Below are positions 18,004 through 30,188 of a stretch of 61,697 bases of DNA, one piece after another. Under the pieces are notes generated by a model that saw only the letters and a list, made by a program, of their open reading frames with translations, was not told the origin of the DNA and did no database searches. Each line of letters opens with the position of its first letter. Position 1 is the stretch's first letter. The DNA is from a virus, in the IMG/VR virus record IMGVR_UViG_3300047550_003451, positions 1-61,697 of that record. The stretch is one strand, 5' to 3'. Position numbers and translations under genes: made by a program.

Positions 18004-18629
18004 TGAAAATTGAATATACAAACAGACTGTATTTTGGCCAGTATCCCTACAAAGTGGTTCTTTATTTAAAACACGAAGGCAAGTTTCTCTGGAACCGATC
18101 CAGGATGTTACGAAACTCCAGTCTAATCAAGGGAATTTTTAGCTGGTGTAAAGATACTTTGGATCCACAAAATCACAAGATCAAGTCAAGGGTATGGCAA
18201 ACTGAAGAAAATTCCAGCTCCAAAAAATCAGGCAAACCACGCACGTGGGTCAATTGGCATGTGAACATTTATGTACAGGATCAACACACAATAGATCAAA
18301 TTGTACAACAATTTGGTGCCCATGTGGATGCCATACACAAACCCTTGGATGATAATCATCTACAACGGCTGCAAGTGAAAAATCTAGTCCAAGTTAGTAA
18401 CAAACTTTTATTTGGCAAATACAAGTATGGTGTTTATTTTTCCTATGATAATGAAGGTATAGTCATTGACTGGCTGCATGAATGTTACAAAGATGATCCT
18501 AATGTGAAAATTGGTCCAAACAGTTATTGGCCTAGAGTATATGTTTGCGACATTCTGGATTTGAACGCTATTCAGTTCACATGGCATGAAAAAATTAATT
18601 ATGTGAAAACCATTCTTTTGCAACCTTGA
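18003..18629 (+). CDS. Hypothetical 208-aa protein, third gene of the sod operon
   Basis: The ATG overlaps the stop of the IscA-like gene (TGATG). The protein starts MKIEYTNRLYFGQYPYKVVL and is rich in aromatic and basic residues, with a KSRVWQTEENSSSKKSGKPR segment near residue 60. It has no Cys clusters, membrane helices or signal. I do not recognise the family; the layout looks like a phage DNA- or RNA-binding protein, but that is a guess. Confidence 0.55.
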   Translation: MKIEYTNRLYFGQYPYKVVLYLKHEGKFLWNRSRMLRNSSLIKGIFSWCKDTLDPQNHKIKSRVWQTEENSSSKKSGKPRTWVNWHVNIYVQDQHTIDQIVQQFGAHVDAIHKPLDDNHLQRLQVKNLVQVSNKLLFGKYKYGVYFSYDNEGIVIDWLHECYKDDPNVKIGPNSYWPRVYVCDILDLNAIQFTWHEKINYVKTILLQP

Positions 18630-18728
18630 ACAACCAGTGTTTTGAGCTTTAGACCCCACATGCCAGTTATATCTGGTCACGGCTGACAGCAATTCACCTC
18701 TTGTAGGCTAGAGAATATCTCTATCTCA

Positions 18729-18766
18729 GTTTGTTGACGCATGTGTTTTCTCAAACGTCAACAAAC
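18729..18766. other. Inverted repeat between operons
   Basis: GTTTGTTGACG and CGTCAACAAAC are perfect 11-nt arms around a 16-nt spacer. It may end the sod operon. The sequence just before (18640-18700) resembles degraded transposon end material. Confidence 0.45.
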
Positions 18767-18779
18767 TTGGTCTGGAACG

Positions 18780-18816
18780 TTAAATATCCACAAACAGTAT
18801 TGTTTGTGGATATTTA
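18780..18816 (+). promoter_or_regulatory. 16-bp perfect hairpin containing a late promoter
   Basis: TAAATATCCACAAACA-GTAT-TGTTTGTGGATATTTA folds into a 16-bp stem ending one base before the ATG at 18818. TTAAATAT (18780-18787) in its left arm matches the late promoter variant used before two fibre genes. If transcription starts 10-13 nt downstream of the octamer, the RNA keeps only the right arm, so this is mainly a DNA palindrome. No Shine-Dalgarno is visible. Confidence 0.5.
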
Positions 18817-18817
18817 T

Positions 18818-21800
18818 ATGAGCTACCCCTTTTGGACGTCCAATCCCAGTCTGGGTCAATATACAGCAGGATTCAGTTTCACTGCCAATCCTCTTGTTTT
18901 GACATTTGGGGAAAGCAATCAGCCTCCACTTAGCTGTAGTGTGAGTTTGCTGAATGGCCAATTGCCTGAAAATTTGAGTTTTCAGCAAATAGGGTTCACT
19001 GTTCTAATCCAAGGATTGTTGGCAACAGTAGCACAAGATCAGGATTATGAATTTACGTTTAGAATAAGTAATGGAAATCAAATAGCTGACCAAACTTTCC
19101 AGTTACAAGTTTTGGGCACACCCACAGTGCCTGTTTTTGAATGGATTACTGACAATGTTAATACTCTGGGATATGTATATCCAGGTAGTGAAAATGTTTT
19201 TTTGATACAGGCAAAAGTGGATCCTGTGGAAATCATTTACTATGATTTCTTAAATCAAAATTTCAGCAAGGGTATCACTATCAACAATGTGACTGGCCAA
19301 ATCACAGCCAATCTTGATTGGCAAAGCAGCACTGCCTACTCAAGTGTCACACCAGATTATGTTTACAATGATAAGATATTATATAGATGTACTATCAGTG
19401 GAGTGAGTGCACCCAGCAATGGCCCGGTGGGCACAGGTGTAAACATAGTTGATACTATATATCCTGGCTGGCAACCCAACAGTTATTACACTCCCAACAG
19501 CATAGTCTACAATGACTTGGGTAAAATTTACAAATGTCAAGGATATGGTTTTAGTGCTACCAGTGGAGGGCCAACTGGCACTGGTAATGCTATTGTGGAT
19601 AATGATGTAACCTGGGATTTTGAATATCAATCTCCTGTATGGGCCAGTCAAATAGGAGCTAACATTCAACAACAACTGCTGTGTTATGCAGTTATTGGAG
19701 AACCTGTAACAGTAATCTACAAGCAATTTACAATCCGATTGTTGAGCGTGCCCACTGGTCCTCAGTGGATTACACCATCCGGATTGTTGGACAGTCTCGT
19801 TCCCCAAATAGAATTTGGCATTCAACTGGAGGCCGTAGATCCAGACCTGGGCCCATTAACCTGGTCACTGCTGCCCGGAGCTCCCAGTTGGTTGAACATA
19901 AGCAATATTGGATTGTTGTTTGGCACTTCTCCCAACCCTCTTGTTAGCACAACCTATAGCTTTAGTGTGCAAATTACTGATCCCAGCCTAGTCACCAACG
20001 TGCAAACTTTCAGTCTGCAAGTGATAGTAGAACAGACAAATTTAACTTGGATCACTCAAAGTGATTTAGGCATCAGTGTGGATGGCGCGTTCAGTGACAA
20101 ACGCATACAAGCAAAAACTCTGCAATCACAACAAATTGTAACATACGGATTGAGTGGTGGTATGTTACCTCCAGGCACAAAAGTCAACCATACCAGTGGT
20201 ATGCTGGAAGGATATGTGGATTTTCATGCTCAAAGCAAAACGTATTATTTTGAAATTACAGCCACTGATACAGTGGATACAATTGTTCAACAATTTAGAT
20301 GGACTGTACAAAGTCAAAATTTGGGGATCTACAGTGAATTTGCTATTCCTATAACTGGTGAGCAGAGATTACAGTTGATAACCTTGAATGATACAAGTGT
20401 GGTGGACGAGACCCAACTATTTCTATTGAATGAACCTGGCTGGGGAAGGCTGGATCGCCTGGCCATTCCCATCATATCAGGCATCAGGCACATCAACAGT
20501 GAGCTGACCAAATCAATTATAAGCTTTTGGTTACACAATTTCCGAGTCAGCTTGAATTACTTTAGCGTTACCAATTTCACCAACAGTGACTTTCAAATAG
20601 TAAGTTTGAATGTACAAGACGCAGACAGCTTGCATGTATGGCAGCCCCAACAAGCCATCGATTTGAATCAACGTGTGAGTAGCACCCAGGGATTGAGGTA
20701 CCAAAGCACCACTGCTGGAACAACTGCATCCTTGCCTCCTCAGGGGCAATCAAGCATGATCGTTGACGGAACTGTAGTGTGGACGTATGACAGCCAACCC
20801 TTGCCCTATGCTGGAGTAAGTTGGCCGCTGCCTTGGTATCCTTATCACTATTATGTGCCAGGTATCTCTGTAGTCAACGATGGTGGAATTTATGTGTGTA
20901 CACAAGCGGGGTATAGTGGTGGATATCAAGGTCCCCGGGGCACTCAGATGAACATCCTGGACAATCAAACAGAATGGGATTATGTGAGTAATGTGACTGG
21001 TGCTTATGGCAACGTGTTTTTTCCTGCCAATATTTTCAATTTGCGTAAACAATTGCGTGATACTTTTGGATTGAGCACTAGTTGGGGCACAGGAGCACAA
21101 TTCCAGGTGGTTGTTGACACTGTGAGCTCAGGTATACAGTCAATCACAATTATTAATCCTGGGCAAGGTTATTGGTGTGCTCCTCCATTGCGCATTATGG
21201 GCATGGGACAAGGGGCACAATTACAAGCCAAGCTGGGTCTTTTACAAGCAACAATCATCAACAGTACTGTGGGATTTGTTTTGAATGATATTTTGCTGGT
21301 GGATCTGGGACAAGATCAATCAGCACAATTAAAGGTCACCAGTGTGGACAATTTGGGCAATGCATTGGCACTCCAAGTTGTTGATGCAGGACTTTTTGAT
21401 AGAGTTCCCAGTACTGAATTACGTTTTTTCAAATCCCAAAACATATATGTTACAGCCAAATTGCTTGTGGGAATCCAACAAGTGCAAGTGCTGCAACCAG
21501 GTAGAGGTTATGTATATGATCAAACTTTTGTAGATGTGAGTGGTTATGAAATAGATAGCACTGCACAACGGTTGATCAACGATTTTTATTTCAATCTACC
21601 GTTGTGTTACATACAAAACAGTCAACAATCACAGGTTAGAGAATATTTACAAACAGCTGATAATGACTTTGGCGGAATTGCCATCACTGCCAACATGATC
21701 AGTCAAACAATAACTGGTGTCCAATGGCAGGGGCATGCTCGATTTGATACCAACGATTGCACCTTTGATGCTGATCAAACCCGATTTGTTGATTTCCAAC

Positions 21801-22030
21801 CAGCCAGTCAAACAATTTTTGATACCAATACAACCTATTGGGATGATAATAACCTCACATTTGATGGCGATTGGTTGGAACAATATCCCAATTGGAGTCA
21901 AACCATATTTGATCAAGCAACCACAATATTTGATTATTATCAAACACTGTTTGATGAGCAGCCTGTTCAAACCGGCAGCAGATATGCAAGAACAAGTTAT
22001 TGGTATTTTGGAAAACCTTTCAACCCATGA
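18818..22030 (+). CDS. 1070-aa virion structural protein with Ig-like and CBM-like domains
   Basis: The start at MSYPFWTSNPSLG follows the hairpin directly. Residues about 10-110 and 290-420 look like Ig/cadherin-like beta domains (LPENLSFQQIGF...FQLQVLG; PSWLNISNIG...). Between them, and near residues 620-720, are the W...Y...Y-x-C repeats shared with the 1387-aa fibre. GxGY-type repeats lie near 780-920. The C-terminus carries DTN, DQT and FD-rich imperfect repeats (TIFDTNTTYWDD, TIFDQATTIFDYYQ). It is probably a tail or baseplate-associated fibre. Confidence 0.65.
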   Translation: MSYPFWTSNPSLGQYTAGFSFTANPLVLTFGESNQPPLSCSVSLLNGQLPENLSFQQIGFTVLIQGLLATVAQDQDYEFTFRISNGNQIADQTFQLQVLGTPTVPVFEWITDNVNTLGYVYPGSENVFLIQAKVDPVEIIYYDFLNQNFSKGITINNVTGQITANLDWQSSTAYSSVTPDYVYNDKILYRCTISGVSAPSNGPVGTGVNIVDTIYPGWQPNSYYTPNSIVYNDLGKIYKCQGYGFSATSGGPTGTGNAIVDNDVTWDFEYQSPVWASQIGANIQQQLLCYAVIGEPVTVIYKQFTIRLLSVPTGPQWITPSGLLDSLVPQIEFGIQLEAVDPDLGPLTWSLLPGAPSWLNISNIGLLFGTSPNPLVSTTYSFSVQITDPSLVTNVQTFSLQVIVEQTNLTWITQSDLGISVDGAFSDKRIQAKTLQSQQIVTYGLSGGMLPPGTKVNHTSGMLEGYVDFHAQSKTYYFEITATDTVDTIVQQFRWTVQSQNLGIYSEFAIPITGEQRLQLITLNDTSVVDETQLFLLNEPGWGRLDRLAIPIISGIRHINSELTKSIISFWLHNFRVSLNYFSVTNFTNSDFQIVSLNVQDADSLHVWQPQQAIDLNQRVSSTQGLRYQSTTAGTTASLPPQGQSSMIVDGTVVWTYDSQPLPYAGVSWPLPWYPYHYYVPGISVVNDGGIYVCTQAGYSGGYQGPRGTQMNILDNQTEWDYVSNVTGAYGNVFFPANIFNLRKQLRDTFGLSTSWGTGAQFQVVVDTVSSGIQSITIINPGQGYWCAPPLRIMGMGQGAQLQAKLGLLQATIINSTVGFVLNDILLVDLGQDQSAQLKVTSVDNLGNALALQVVDAGLFDRVPSTELRFFKSQNIYVTAKLLVGIQQVQVLQPGRGYVYDQTFVDVSGYEIDSTAQRLINDFYFNLPLCYIQNSQQSQVREYLQTADNDFGGIAITANMISQTITGVQWQGHARFDTNDCTFDADQTRFVDFQPASQTIFDTNTTYWDDNNLTFDGDWLEQYPNWSQTIFDQATTIFDYYQTLFDEQPVQTGSRYARTSYWYFGKPFNP

Positions 22031-22031
22031 G

Positions 22032-22039
22032 CATAAATA
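22032..22039 (+). promoter_or_regulatory. Late promoter (CATAAATA)
   Basis: Lies 34 nt before the ATG of the collagen-like gene at 22073 and just after the stop of the preceding structural gene. Confidence 0.6.
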
Positions 22040-22072
22040 TATTCACAATGTGGCCACTCTTGACGAGGACAG

Positions 22073-23149
22073 ATGACCAGCAATATTAACCCTACAGGAA
22101 TCAATGCAAATTACCCTTTGATCAACTATAACAATCCCAGCCAAGGATTGAGAGATAATTTTGCAATAATCAAGAACAGTTTGGTCACAGGTGCCGCAGA
22201 GATCACAGCCCTGCAAAACATTTTGAGTGGCACCACTGGTATTACTGGACCCACTGGTAGCAATACAGGATATACAGGAGTCACCGGCTCAACTGGCCCC
22301 ACTGGTGCTCAAGGTATACCAGGGAGTGCCACACTCACAGGCGCAAGAGGAGCCACAGGTCCCAGAGGCTTTCCTGGTAGTGCAACCAACACAGGAGCAA
22401 CTGGACCCACTGGTTATACTGGGGCCCCAGGACCCATTGGCGCCCCCAGTGTGGTGACTGGCCCCACTGGTTATACTGGACCTGAAATTACAGGACCCAC
22501 TGGCGCAACAAGTGTTATCACAGGACCCACTGGTTTTACTGGACCGCTGGGCACAGGACCCACTGGTGCTACTGGTGCAACAAGTGTTATCACAGGACCC
22601 ACTGGTTTTACTGGACCACTGGGCACAGGACCCACTGGTTTTACTGGATATACGGGCGCCACTGGTCCAGCAGGAGGACCACCTGGTCCTCCTGGAGTGA
22701 CAGGTCCCACTGGCAACACAGGTTCATCAAGCACAGTCACAGGCCCCACTGGCTACACAGGCTACACAGGCGCCACTGGATCTCCTGGCTCAGCCAGCAA
22801 TACAGGTGCAACAGGCCCCACTGGTGCCACTGGTGCCCAAGGGATCGCTGGAGGTTCCAGTTTTCCTTCATCTAGAGTGGTTATCACAGGTAGTTTTGTA
22901 GCCACAACCAGTCACACCTACATTGGTGCTGCGACTGGAAATATTACAATCACACTTTCAAGCGGCACAACCAATCAAAAATTGATTGTAAAAGATGAGG
23001 TTGGTGCTGCAACTGGTGCAGCCCCCATCACAATAAACACTGTGGCAGGCCAAACTATTGATGGACAGGCATCATATACTATTGCCACCAACTATGGATT
23101 TGTGTGGTTATATTATAATAATAATTGGTTTGTGATAGGCAAGGATTAA
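22073..23149 (+). CDS. Collagen-like fibre protein, 358 aa
   Basis: GAGGACAG precedes the ATG. The N-terminal 50 residues ([20 protein letters not shown]) are shared with the next gene and with the 2250-aa fibre and likely form a virion attachment domain. Residues 60-260 are Gly-x-Y repeats with [12 protein letters not shown] and [10 protein letters not shown] modules shared with the other collagen genes. The last 95 residues form a beta-rich tip ([19 protein letters not shown]...[14 protein letters not shown]) found at ends of many phage fibres. The stop overlaps the next start (TAATG). Confidence 0.75.
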   Translation: MTSNINPTGINANYPLINYNNPSQGLRDNFAIIKNSLVTGAAEITALQNILSGTTGITGPTGSNTGYTGVTGSTGPTGAQGIPGSATLTGARGATGPRGFPGSATNTGATGPTGYTGAPGPIGAPSVVTGPTGYTGPEITGPTGATSVITGPTGFTGPLGTGPTGATGATSVITGPTGFTGPLGTGPTGFTGYTGATGPAGGPPGPPGVTGPTGNTGSSSTVTGPTGYTGYTGATGSPGSASNTGATGPTGATGAQGIAGGSSFPSSRVVITGSFVATTSHTYIGAATGNITITLSSGTTNQKLIVKDEVGAATGAAPITINTVAGQTIDGQASYTIATNYGFVWLYYNNNWFVIGKD

Positions 23150-23574
23150 TGGCAGTATTCAGCAATGTAAACCCAAATTTTCCCAGCCCTGGTATTGATC
23201 AGAGCAGCAAGGGCTTTAGAGACAATTTCACAATTATCAAAACAGAAATTGAACGACTACAGGGCAAAACCATCAGTTTGACTGGTGACGTATCTGGTGG
23301 ACCTGTGATGATAGACAGCGGCACGAATAATCTGATCATCAACACCACCAGCAAAGTTGTACGACAAACATTTACCAATGCCACTCTAATTGCAGGAATC
23401 TTGACAGTCACTCATAATTTGAACCAACAGTTGGTGATTGTTCAGGTCAGCAACAATTTAAACCAAGTGATTGTTGCTGATCTGATAACACTTACTAATA
23501 CCAATGTTACAACAATTGATCTATCCAGTTATGGAGTTATTGTGGGTACTTGGTCAGTAATAATCAGAGCATAG
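23149..23574 (+). CDS. Small structural protein with shared fibre N-terminus, 141 aa
   Basis: The ATG overlaps the preceding stop. Residues 3-40 (NVNPNFPSPGIDQSSKGFRDNF) match the attachment domain of the preceding collagen-like protein, but collagen repeats are absent. The C-terminal 70 residues look like a beta-sandwich tip (TFTNATLIAGILTVTHNLNQ). It could be a short head or tail fibre or a partner for the longer one. Confidence 0.6.
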   Translation: MAVFSNVNPNFPSPGIDQSSKGFRDNFTIIKTEIERLQGKTISLTGDVSGGPVMIDSGTNNLIINTTSKVVRQTFTNATLIAGILTVTHNLNQQLVIVQVSNNLNQVIVADLITLTNTNVTTIDLSSYGVIVGTWSVIIRA

Positions 23575-24157
23575 GATTAGACTTGATCAAATCCACCAGT
23601 TGTAGAAGATTCTTGATACGTATAACACATGTATGGCTGAAATTTTGGTTGTGCGCAGCATCTACAAGGAAGCATGCATGGTCAAAAGGTATGCCCATGG
23701 GGGCATTTTCACTTCTATCCTCTACCCAATAGCTGGGTGGAAATTCTGCCAAGTAGCGCATTTTGTCAGAACTGGTGGCTGTGCAAATAATTTTTGCAAA
23801 TACATTACCAAAAGCCTGCTCTAAATTTTTGGTTCGCAAACATCGCGTCCTAGGATCCACACCACAAGCGGTTATCACAGCCATGGGGAATTGTTCACTC
23901 AAACAGTCAATTGCAGCTTGTGCTCCAGGCAAAGGAGCCAAATGTTCATATTCCTCACTTGTGTGAAAGCTTTCTATCAATTCCAAGCTTTCTTGTTTGC
24001 TAATACCAAATCGATCCCATAAAAACCAATGTTGTTGATTGAATTGCAACTTGGCAGACAACTGCGGCATGTGTTTGTGAGCATGATTGACAATACCTTG
24101 ATCCCAGTCCAGCAGCACTCCATCACAATCTAGCAATATCCATGGTGGATTAGCCAT
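23564..24157 (-). CDS. HAD-family phosphatase-like protein
   Basis: Motif I is LLDCDGVLLDWD, motif II is the T of AVITACG, a Lys follows in SSDKMRYL, and motif III is WVEDR. This is the layout of haloacid-dehalogenase phosphatases such as 5'-nucleotidases. The 197 aa include a small helical cap (HKHMPQLSAKL...LAPLPGAQAAI). The start overlaps the end of the clamp-loader gene by 8 nt. A role in nucleotide recycling is plausible but unproven. Confidence 0.65.
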   Translation of the reverse strand: MANPPWILLDCDGVLLDWDQGIVNHAHKHMPQLSAKLQFNQQHWFLWDRFGISKQESLELIESFHTSEEYEHLAPLPGAQAAIDCLSEQFPMAVITACGVDPRTRCLRTKNLEQAFGNVFAKIICTATSSDKMRYLAEFPPSYWVEDRSENAPMGIPFDHACFLVDAAHNQNFSHTCVIRIKNLLQLVDLIKSNPML

Positions 24158-25091
24158 TGCGGATAAGCTCCAATTCTACTAGAGTGGCTGCCATGAGAAT
24201 TTCTGGATCAGCTGCAATAGAATGGTCCCGCAATCTGTTGGCTATCACCACAATAGCCTGATTTTGTTTTTGATCCGTGTTGCCCCACCAGTCCAGATTA
24301 CGATAGAGCAGTCTGTAGAATTCTTCGTATTCGTTGATTTGAATTTTGCTGCTCAATAATTTTCTAGCTTCAGTTATGCGACCTTGCTTGAACAAACTCA
24401 CAGCAGCCACCATATATTCACTGGTGCCACTCACAGTGTCCCCACTGGGTTTATTCAACTTGCCATTGATACAATTTTGTTGCAACATGTTAATACATTT
24501 TCGCAAATCTGGATAAGCTGTGTCAACATAATCGTCCAATATGGCAAGATTGCTTTCATTCAAGTCAACACCTTCTTTGACCAAAATTGTGGCAATCCGT
24601 TCAAAATACTGTGCGCGATCCAAACTTTGAATTTCAAATGTTTGACACCGACTTTTGATGGGAGGAATAATCTTGTGGCTGAGATTGGCTGTAAAGATAA
24701 ACCTAGCAACTCCGCTGTAGGTTTCCATCATGTTTTTTAGTCCAGCCTGTCCATTGGGAGAAAAATAGTCTGATTCATCAATCATCACATACCGGAAATT
24801 GCCCATGGCCATGGTACTAACAAAATTTTCCAAGTCGCGCACTACATCAATACCATTGTCTGTACATCCATTCACAAATTTCACATCACTACTGTGCACC
24901 CCCAATAGCTTGAGCAACATAAAGCACAAACTGGTTTTGCCAGTCCCTTGAACTCCTGTGATGCACAAATGGGGGATTCTACCTTCGGCTACCCAAGATT
25001 CCACTTGGTTTCTTTGATGGATACTACTCCACACATAATCATCTAAATTTTGAGGACGATACTTTTCTACCCATAGGTCACTGCTGATCAT
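24150..25091 (-). CDS. Sliding clamp loader ATPase (T4 gp44/RFC small subunit type)
   Basis: Loads the DNA polymerase clamp at primer ends. Walker A is GVQGTGKT at residues 46-53, Walker B is YVMIDESD, and the sensor and Arg-finger region reads FTANL...IKSRCQTF, with the SRC motif of RFC and gp44. The N-terminal EKYRPQNLDDYVW is the RFC box. Length (313 aa) matches T4 gp44 (319). In T4 the next gene is the small subunit gp62; here a HAD gene follows, so gp62 must be elsewhere or absent. Confidence 0.85.
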   Translation of the reverse strand: MISSDLWVEKYRPQNLDDYVWSSIHQRNQVESWVAEGRIPHLCITGVQGTGKTSLCFMLLKLLGVHSSDVKFVNGCTDNGIDVVRDLENFVSTMAMGNFRYVMIDESDYFSPNGQAGLKNMMETYSGVARFIFTANLSHKIIPPIKSRCQTFEIQSLDRAQYFERIATILVKEGVDLNESNLAILDDYVDTAYPDLRKCINMLQQNCINGKLNKPSGDTVSGTSEYMVAAVSLFKQGRITEARKLLSSKIQINEYEEFYRLLYRNLDWWGNTDQKQNQAIVVIANRLRDHSIAADPEILMAATLVELELIRNG

Positions 25092-25153
25092 TTGTCACTC
25101 CTTTAATCTATGATGGTGGGGTTCACAGCCTGTGTCAACTGCCAACTAGACAC

Positions 25154-25180
25154 AAAAAGGGAGAGCCAGTCTCCCTTTTT
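25154..25180 (-). terminator. Intrinsic terminator after the GroES-like gene
   Basis: AAAAAGGGAGA-GCCAG-TCTCCCTTTTT is a perfect 11-bp stem with T runs on both strands. It lies between the leftward groES-like gene and the clamp loader, so the loader has its own promoter or depends on read-through. Confidence 0.75.
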
Positions 25181-25207
25181 CCGTGGAATTGTTTTCCTCT
25201 TGTACAG

Positions 25208-25534
25208 TTATTCAAACACCAACAAAATATCCAGTGGGTCTACCATTCTTACAACCATGACTGGCTGATTGGCGATCTGTACTCTCACTCCTCTGCTCCA
25301 TCTACCATGAGCGACCAATATTTTGTCACCAGGTCTAATATAATCAATTTCTCTACCCACAGCATACACAGTGCAATATCGGGGTCTTATTCCACTGGGC
25401 TTGCCATCATCATCAGGTATTATTATGCCACCAGGGGTCTTGCTAGACCCGTGCTCCATGTTGGTTACCAAAACTTTGTTTTTGAGGGGCACAATTTCTG
25501 CCTGTACACTCCAATCATAAGGTTCACTGGTCAC
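25208..25534 (-). CDS. GroES-like co-chaperonin
   Basis: The 108-aa protein has the GroES layout. It opens with IVPLKNKVLVTNMEHGSSKTPGG, continues with the mobile-loop region and IIIPDD, then TVYAVG, and ends with IRPGDKILVAHG. GroES caps GroEL; T4 gp31 does so for capsid folding. Here the hydrophobic GGIII at the end of the loop, which contacts GroEL, is present. The gene overlaps the upstream 124-aa gene by 11 nt. Confidence 0.75.
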   Translation of the reverse strand: MTSEPYDWSVQAEIVPLKNKVLVTNMEHGSSKTPGGIIIPDDDGKPSGIRPRYCTVYAVGREIDYIRPGDKILVAHGRWSRGVRVQIANQPVMVVRMVDPLDILLVFE

Positions 25535-25898
25535 TGTCTACTATCTTTCTTGAGCTCTTGGTAACAATCACACCTTGTTCCACCAGGTCACTTACTGTGG
25601 GAAAATCTTGATCATGTACTTTTTTAGTAGGGGTAGTGGCAATAGGATCAGGTTCAAGTGTTTGTTTGATACTGGCTGTTTGTTGCACTTGTTGTTGTAA
25701 TGCTCGTTTGCGAGCCCATTCAGCCTCCACTTGTTCTTGCGTTTTGAGGATTGTGCCATTGTCTCCCAATAGATCTCCTCGCACATTTGTACGAGTATTA
25801 CCCAGTGTGGGTTGATAGGGGTTCCTATCTGCAAGAGCAGAGAAATCCACAGGTTCTCCTCTCATGCTCAAATGTTGACGTCTCATTACTCTGGCCAT
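25524..25898 (-). CDS. Hypothetical 124-aa protein upstream of groES
   Basis: The ATG at 25898 is preceded by AAAGGA. An extended frame upstream runs through a mobile element and is rejected. The N-terminus MARVMRRQHLSMRGEPVDFS is basic, the middle (TQEQVEAEWARKRALQQQ) is likely coiled coil, and the C-terminus is acidic and polar. The layout suggests a small virion or scaffold protein; no family is recognised. The start sits only 15 nt from the right end of MITE copy 2. Confidence 0.55.
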   Translation of the reverse strand: MARVMRRQHLSMRGEPVDFSALADRNPYQPTLGNTRTNVRGDLLGDNGTILKTQEQVEAEWARKRALQQQVQQTASIKQTLEPDPIATTPTKKVHDQDFPTVSDLVEQGVIVTKSSRKIVDSDQ

Positions 25899-25912
25899 TT
25901 TGTGTCCTTTTG

Positions 25913-26222
25913 GTGAACTACCACGCCCTCTAGGGCTGTGGCTTCCTGCTAGATTCCAGTTCACCTTTAGTCAATGAGTTTAGGCATTGGTGTGTGTTCT
26001 GGTCCACAGGTGATATTTTTTACGGACTTGTGGCACTTCCTGCCCTAGTCCCTGCGGTATTGCTACCGGGATATCCCAAGCCCGTTAGGGCTCTTGCTAC
26101 ATCACTAATATTATTTATACATAGAGGTTAACACAAATGCAACCAGATTCAAAAAAATAGTTGTGTTACAAGCCGCTATCCATCCAGGGGCTCTAGGCGC
26201 CTGGCTTTCAGAGGCGGGAGGT
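25913..26222 (-). mobile_element. Gene-less IS605-type element (MITE), copy 2
   Basis: Nearly the same sequence as copy 1, from the type A hairpin (GTGAACTACCACGCCCTCTAG) to the type B hairpin at 26172-26222. It contains an octamer TATAAATA on the minus strand near 26112-26119 that copies 1 and 3 lack. The right end faces the 5' leader of the 124-aa gene: the first bases outside it (CAAAAGGACACAAAATGGCC) include that gene's Shine-Dalgarno and start codon. Confidence 0.72.
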
Positions 26223-26227
26223 AATAT

Positions 26228-26746
26228 TTAGGGGTTTGTAGTCATGCTTGTTTTGAAAAATTCACTGGGATCCAAATCATAATCCAATGGATTGATTTTG
26301 TTCAAGCCAATCACATAAAGCACAAAACAACTCACACTGCTGCCTCGGCCCACACCCCAAACTAGGTTTTCTTTGGTCCATGTGTCTACCAAATAGATCA
26401 AATGCTTGAAAATGTGTTCCACATCCAGCTGTTGAATGATGTCCAATTCTATTTTTGCCCTGGCTTGTTCCTCTGGTGTTTGGCAAAGGGCTAACACATG
26501 AGAATGCAAATCTATACTAGCATAATCTTCAGGAGTAAACCATTCATTGAGATTGAATGATGGCTGCTGCCATGTGAAAGGCCATGTGTCCAAATATTCA
26601 CTCATTTGTAGATATTGATCTTTGGCACCAGAATCTTGCCATTCAAATTGAGCGTTTGCTAAATTGTTTGTATATGCCAATTCTATAATACCCTGATTGT
26701 TCACATGGCTCACACCATGCTCATCAAAAAATTGAAAATCGTTCAC
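26228..26746 (-). CDS. Fragment-like relative of DNA polymerase III alpha (DnaE) core
   Basis: The C-terminal third reads VWGVGRGSSVSCFVLYVIGLNKINPLDYDL, which matches the GxGRGSxxGSLVAY...I-x-PL-x-(F/Y)DL palm segment of DnaE. In DnaE that is followed by the PDFDxD catalytic aspartates; here the protein ends within about 20 residues without them. Residues 1-110 are unlike the PHP domain. At 172 aa it cannot be a polymerase, and may be a nucleotide- or primer-binding derivative. Its start overlaps the stop of the upstream gene. Confidence 0.6.
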   Translation of the reverse strand: MNDFQFFDEHGVSHVNNQGIIELAYTNNLANAQFEWQDSGAKDQYLQMSEYLDTWPFTWQQPSFNLNEWFTPEDYASIDLHSHVLALCQTPEEQARAKIELDIIQQLDVEHIFKHLIYLVDTWTKENLVWGVGRGSSVSCFVLYVIGLNKINPLDYDLDPSEFFKTSMTTNP

Positions 26747-27048
26747 GATATGGGATTGAAACCTTTGCTTGTGGATATCACACCAGTATCATTTGGTTGA
26801 TCATCATCCAGTGGATCTGTGTTGATCACAACTCCACTTTGCATATTTTTCACAAGTGTATTCAACTTGCCGGCCCTCTCTTGTTTTTCTTGATTGATTT
26901 CCTCCAAATAGGCCTGTAACTGTTGCCATACCAATGGATTATGTTGTCCCGATCTGTGAATCATTTGCATGCGTTTGTGGATTTCGGCACTGCGTTTTTC
27001 AAGATCTTCATAGCTCATGGCTTGAATATTTGTAGGTAGAGAATTCAT
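26743..27048 (-). CDS. Hypothetical 101-aa helical protein
   Basis: AAAGGG lies before the ATG at 27048. The protein is mostly charged alpha helix (MSYEDLEKRSAEIHKRMQMI, then YLEEINQEKQER), probably coiled coil, with a disordered C-terminus (DPLDDDQPNDTG). It is translationally coupled to the DnaE-like gene by a 4-nt overlap (ATGA), which suggests the two products act together. Confidence 0.55.
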   Translation of the reverse strand: MNSLPTNIQAMSYEDLEKRSAEIHKRMQMIHRSGQHNPLVWQQLQAYLEEINQEKQERAGKLNTLVKNMQSGVVINTDPLDDDQPNDTGVISTSKGFNPIS

Positions 27049-27312
27049 GCTAGCAACCCTTTTGCTTGATTCTAGTACAATCATTCCCCCATGTCAACAA
27101 ATTCAAGGATGGCTCAATTTGTGAACTCTATACCAGTGAGTGTGAAACTACAATGTCCCAAGACACTGCCCACAGCCCTTTAGGGCGTGGTAGTTCACAA
27201 ACAAAAAGTGTAATTTGTCCTTTAGAACCTGATATTATACCTCATTTTCCTGGGAGGATGATCCTGGCTGGATCTGACCAAATATACGAGGGGTAGTAGC
27301 CATATGTGTCTC
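27049..27312. other. Intergenic region with a solitary right-end hairpin
   Basis: 27170-27198 is a type A hairpin (CCACAGCCC-TTTA-GGGCGTGGTAGTTCAC) without any TnpB sequence. A stretch downstream (27235-27296) can be read as a 20-odd residue tail (DIIPHFPGRMILAG) that might be the end of a lost gene. Nothing else is recognised. Confidence 0.5.
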
Positions 27313-30165
<2,853 letters not shown>

Positions 30166-30188
30166 GCCAATTCACTCTTGATGTTGCC

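Noticed and set aside
25899-25964. N-terminal extension of the 124-aa protein
   Set aside because: The added residues are translated transposon end (SHSPRGRGSS), and a better ribosome-binding site precedes the inner ATG.
26100-26160. A tnpB start codon (ATGCAACCAGATTC) inside the MITEs
   Set aside because: The frame is on the opposite strand to the element's own orientation, is under 40 codons and runs through the type B hairpin.
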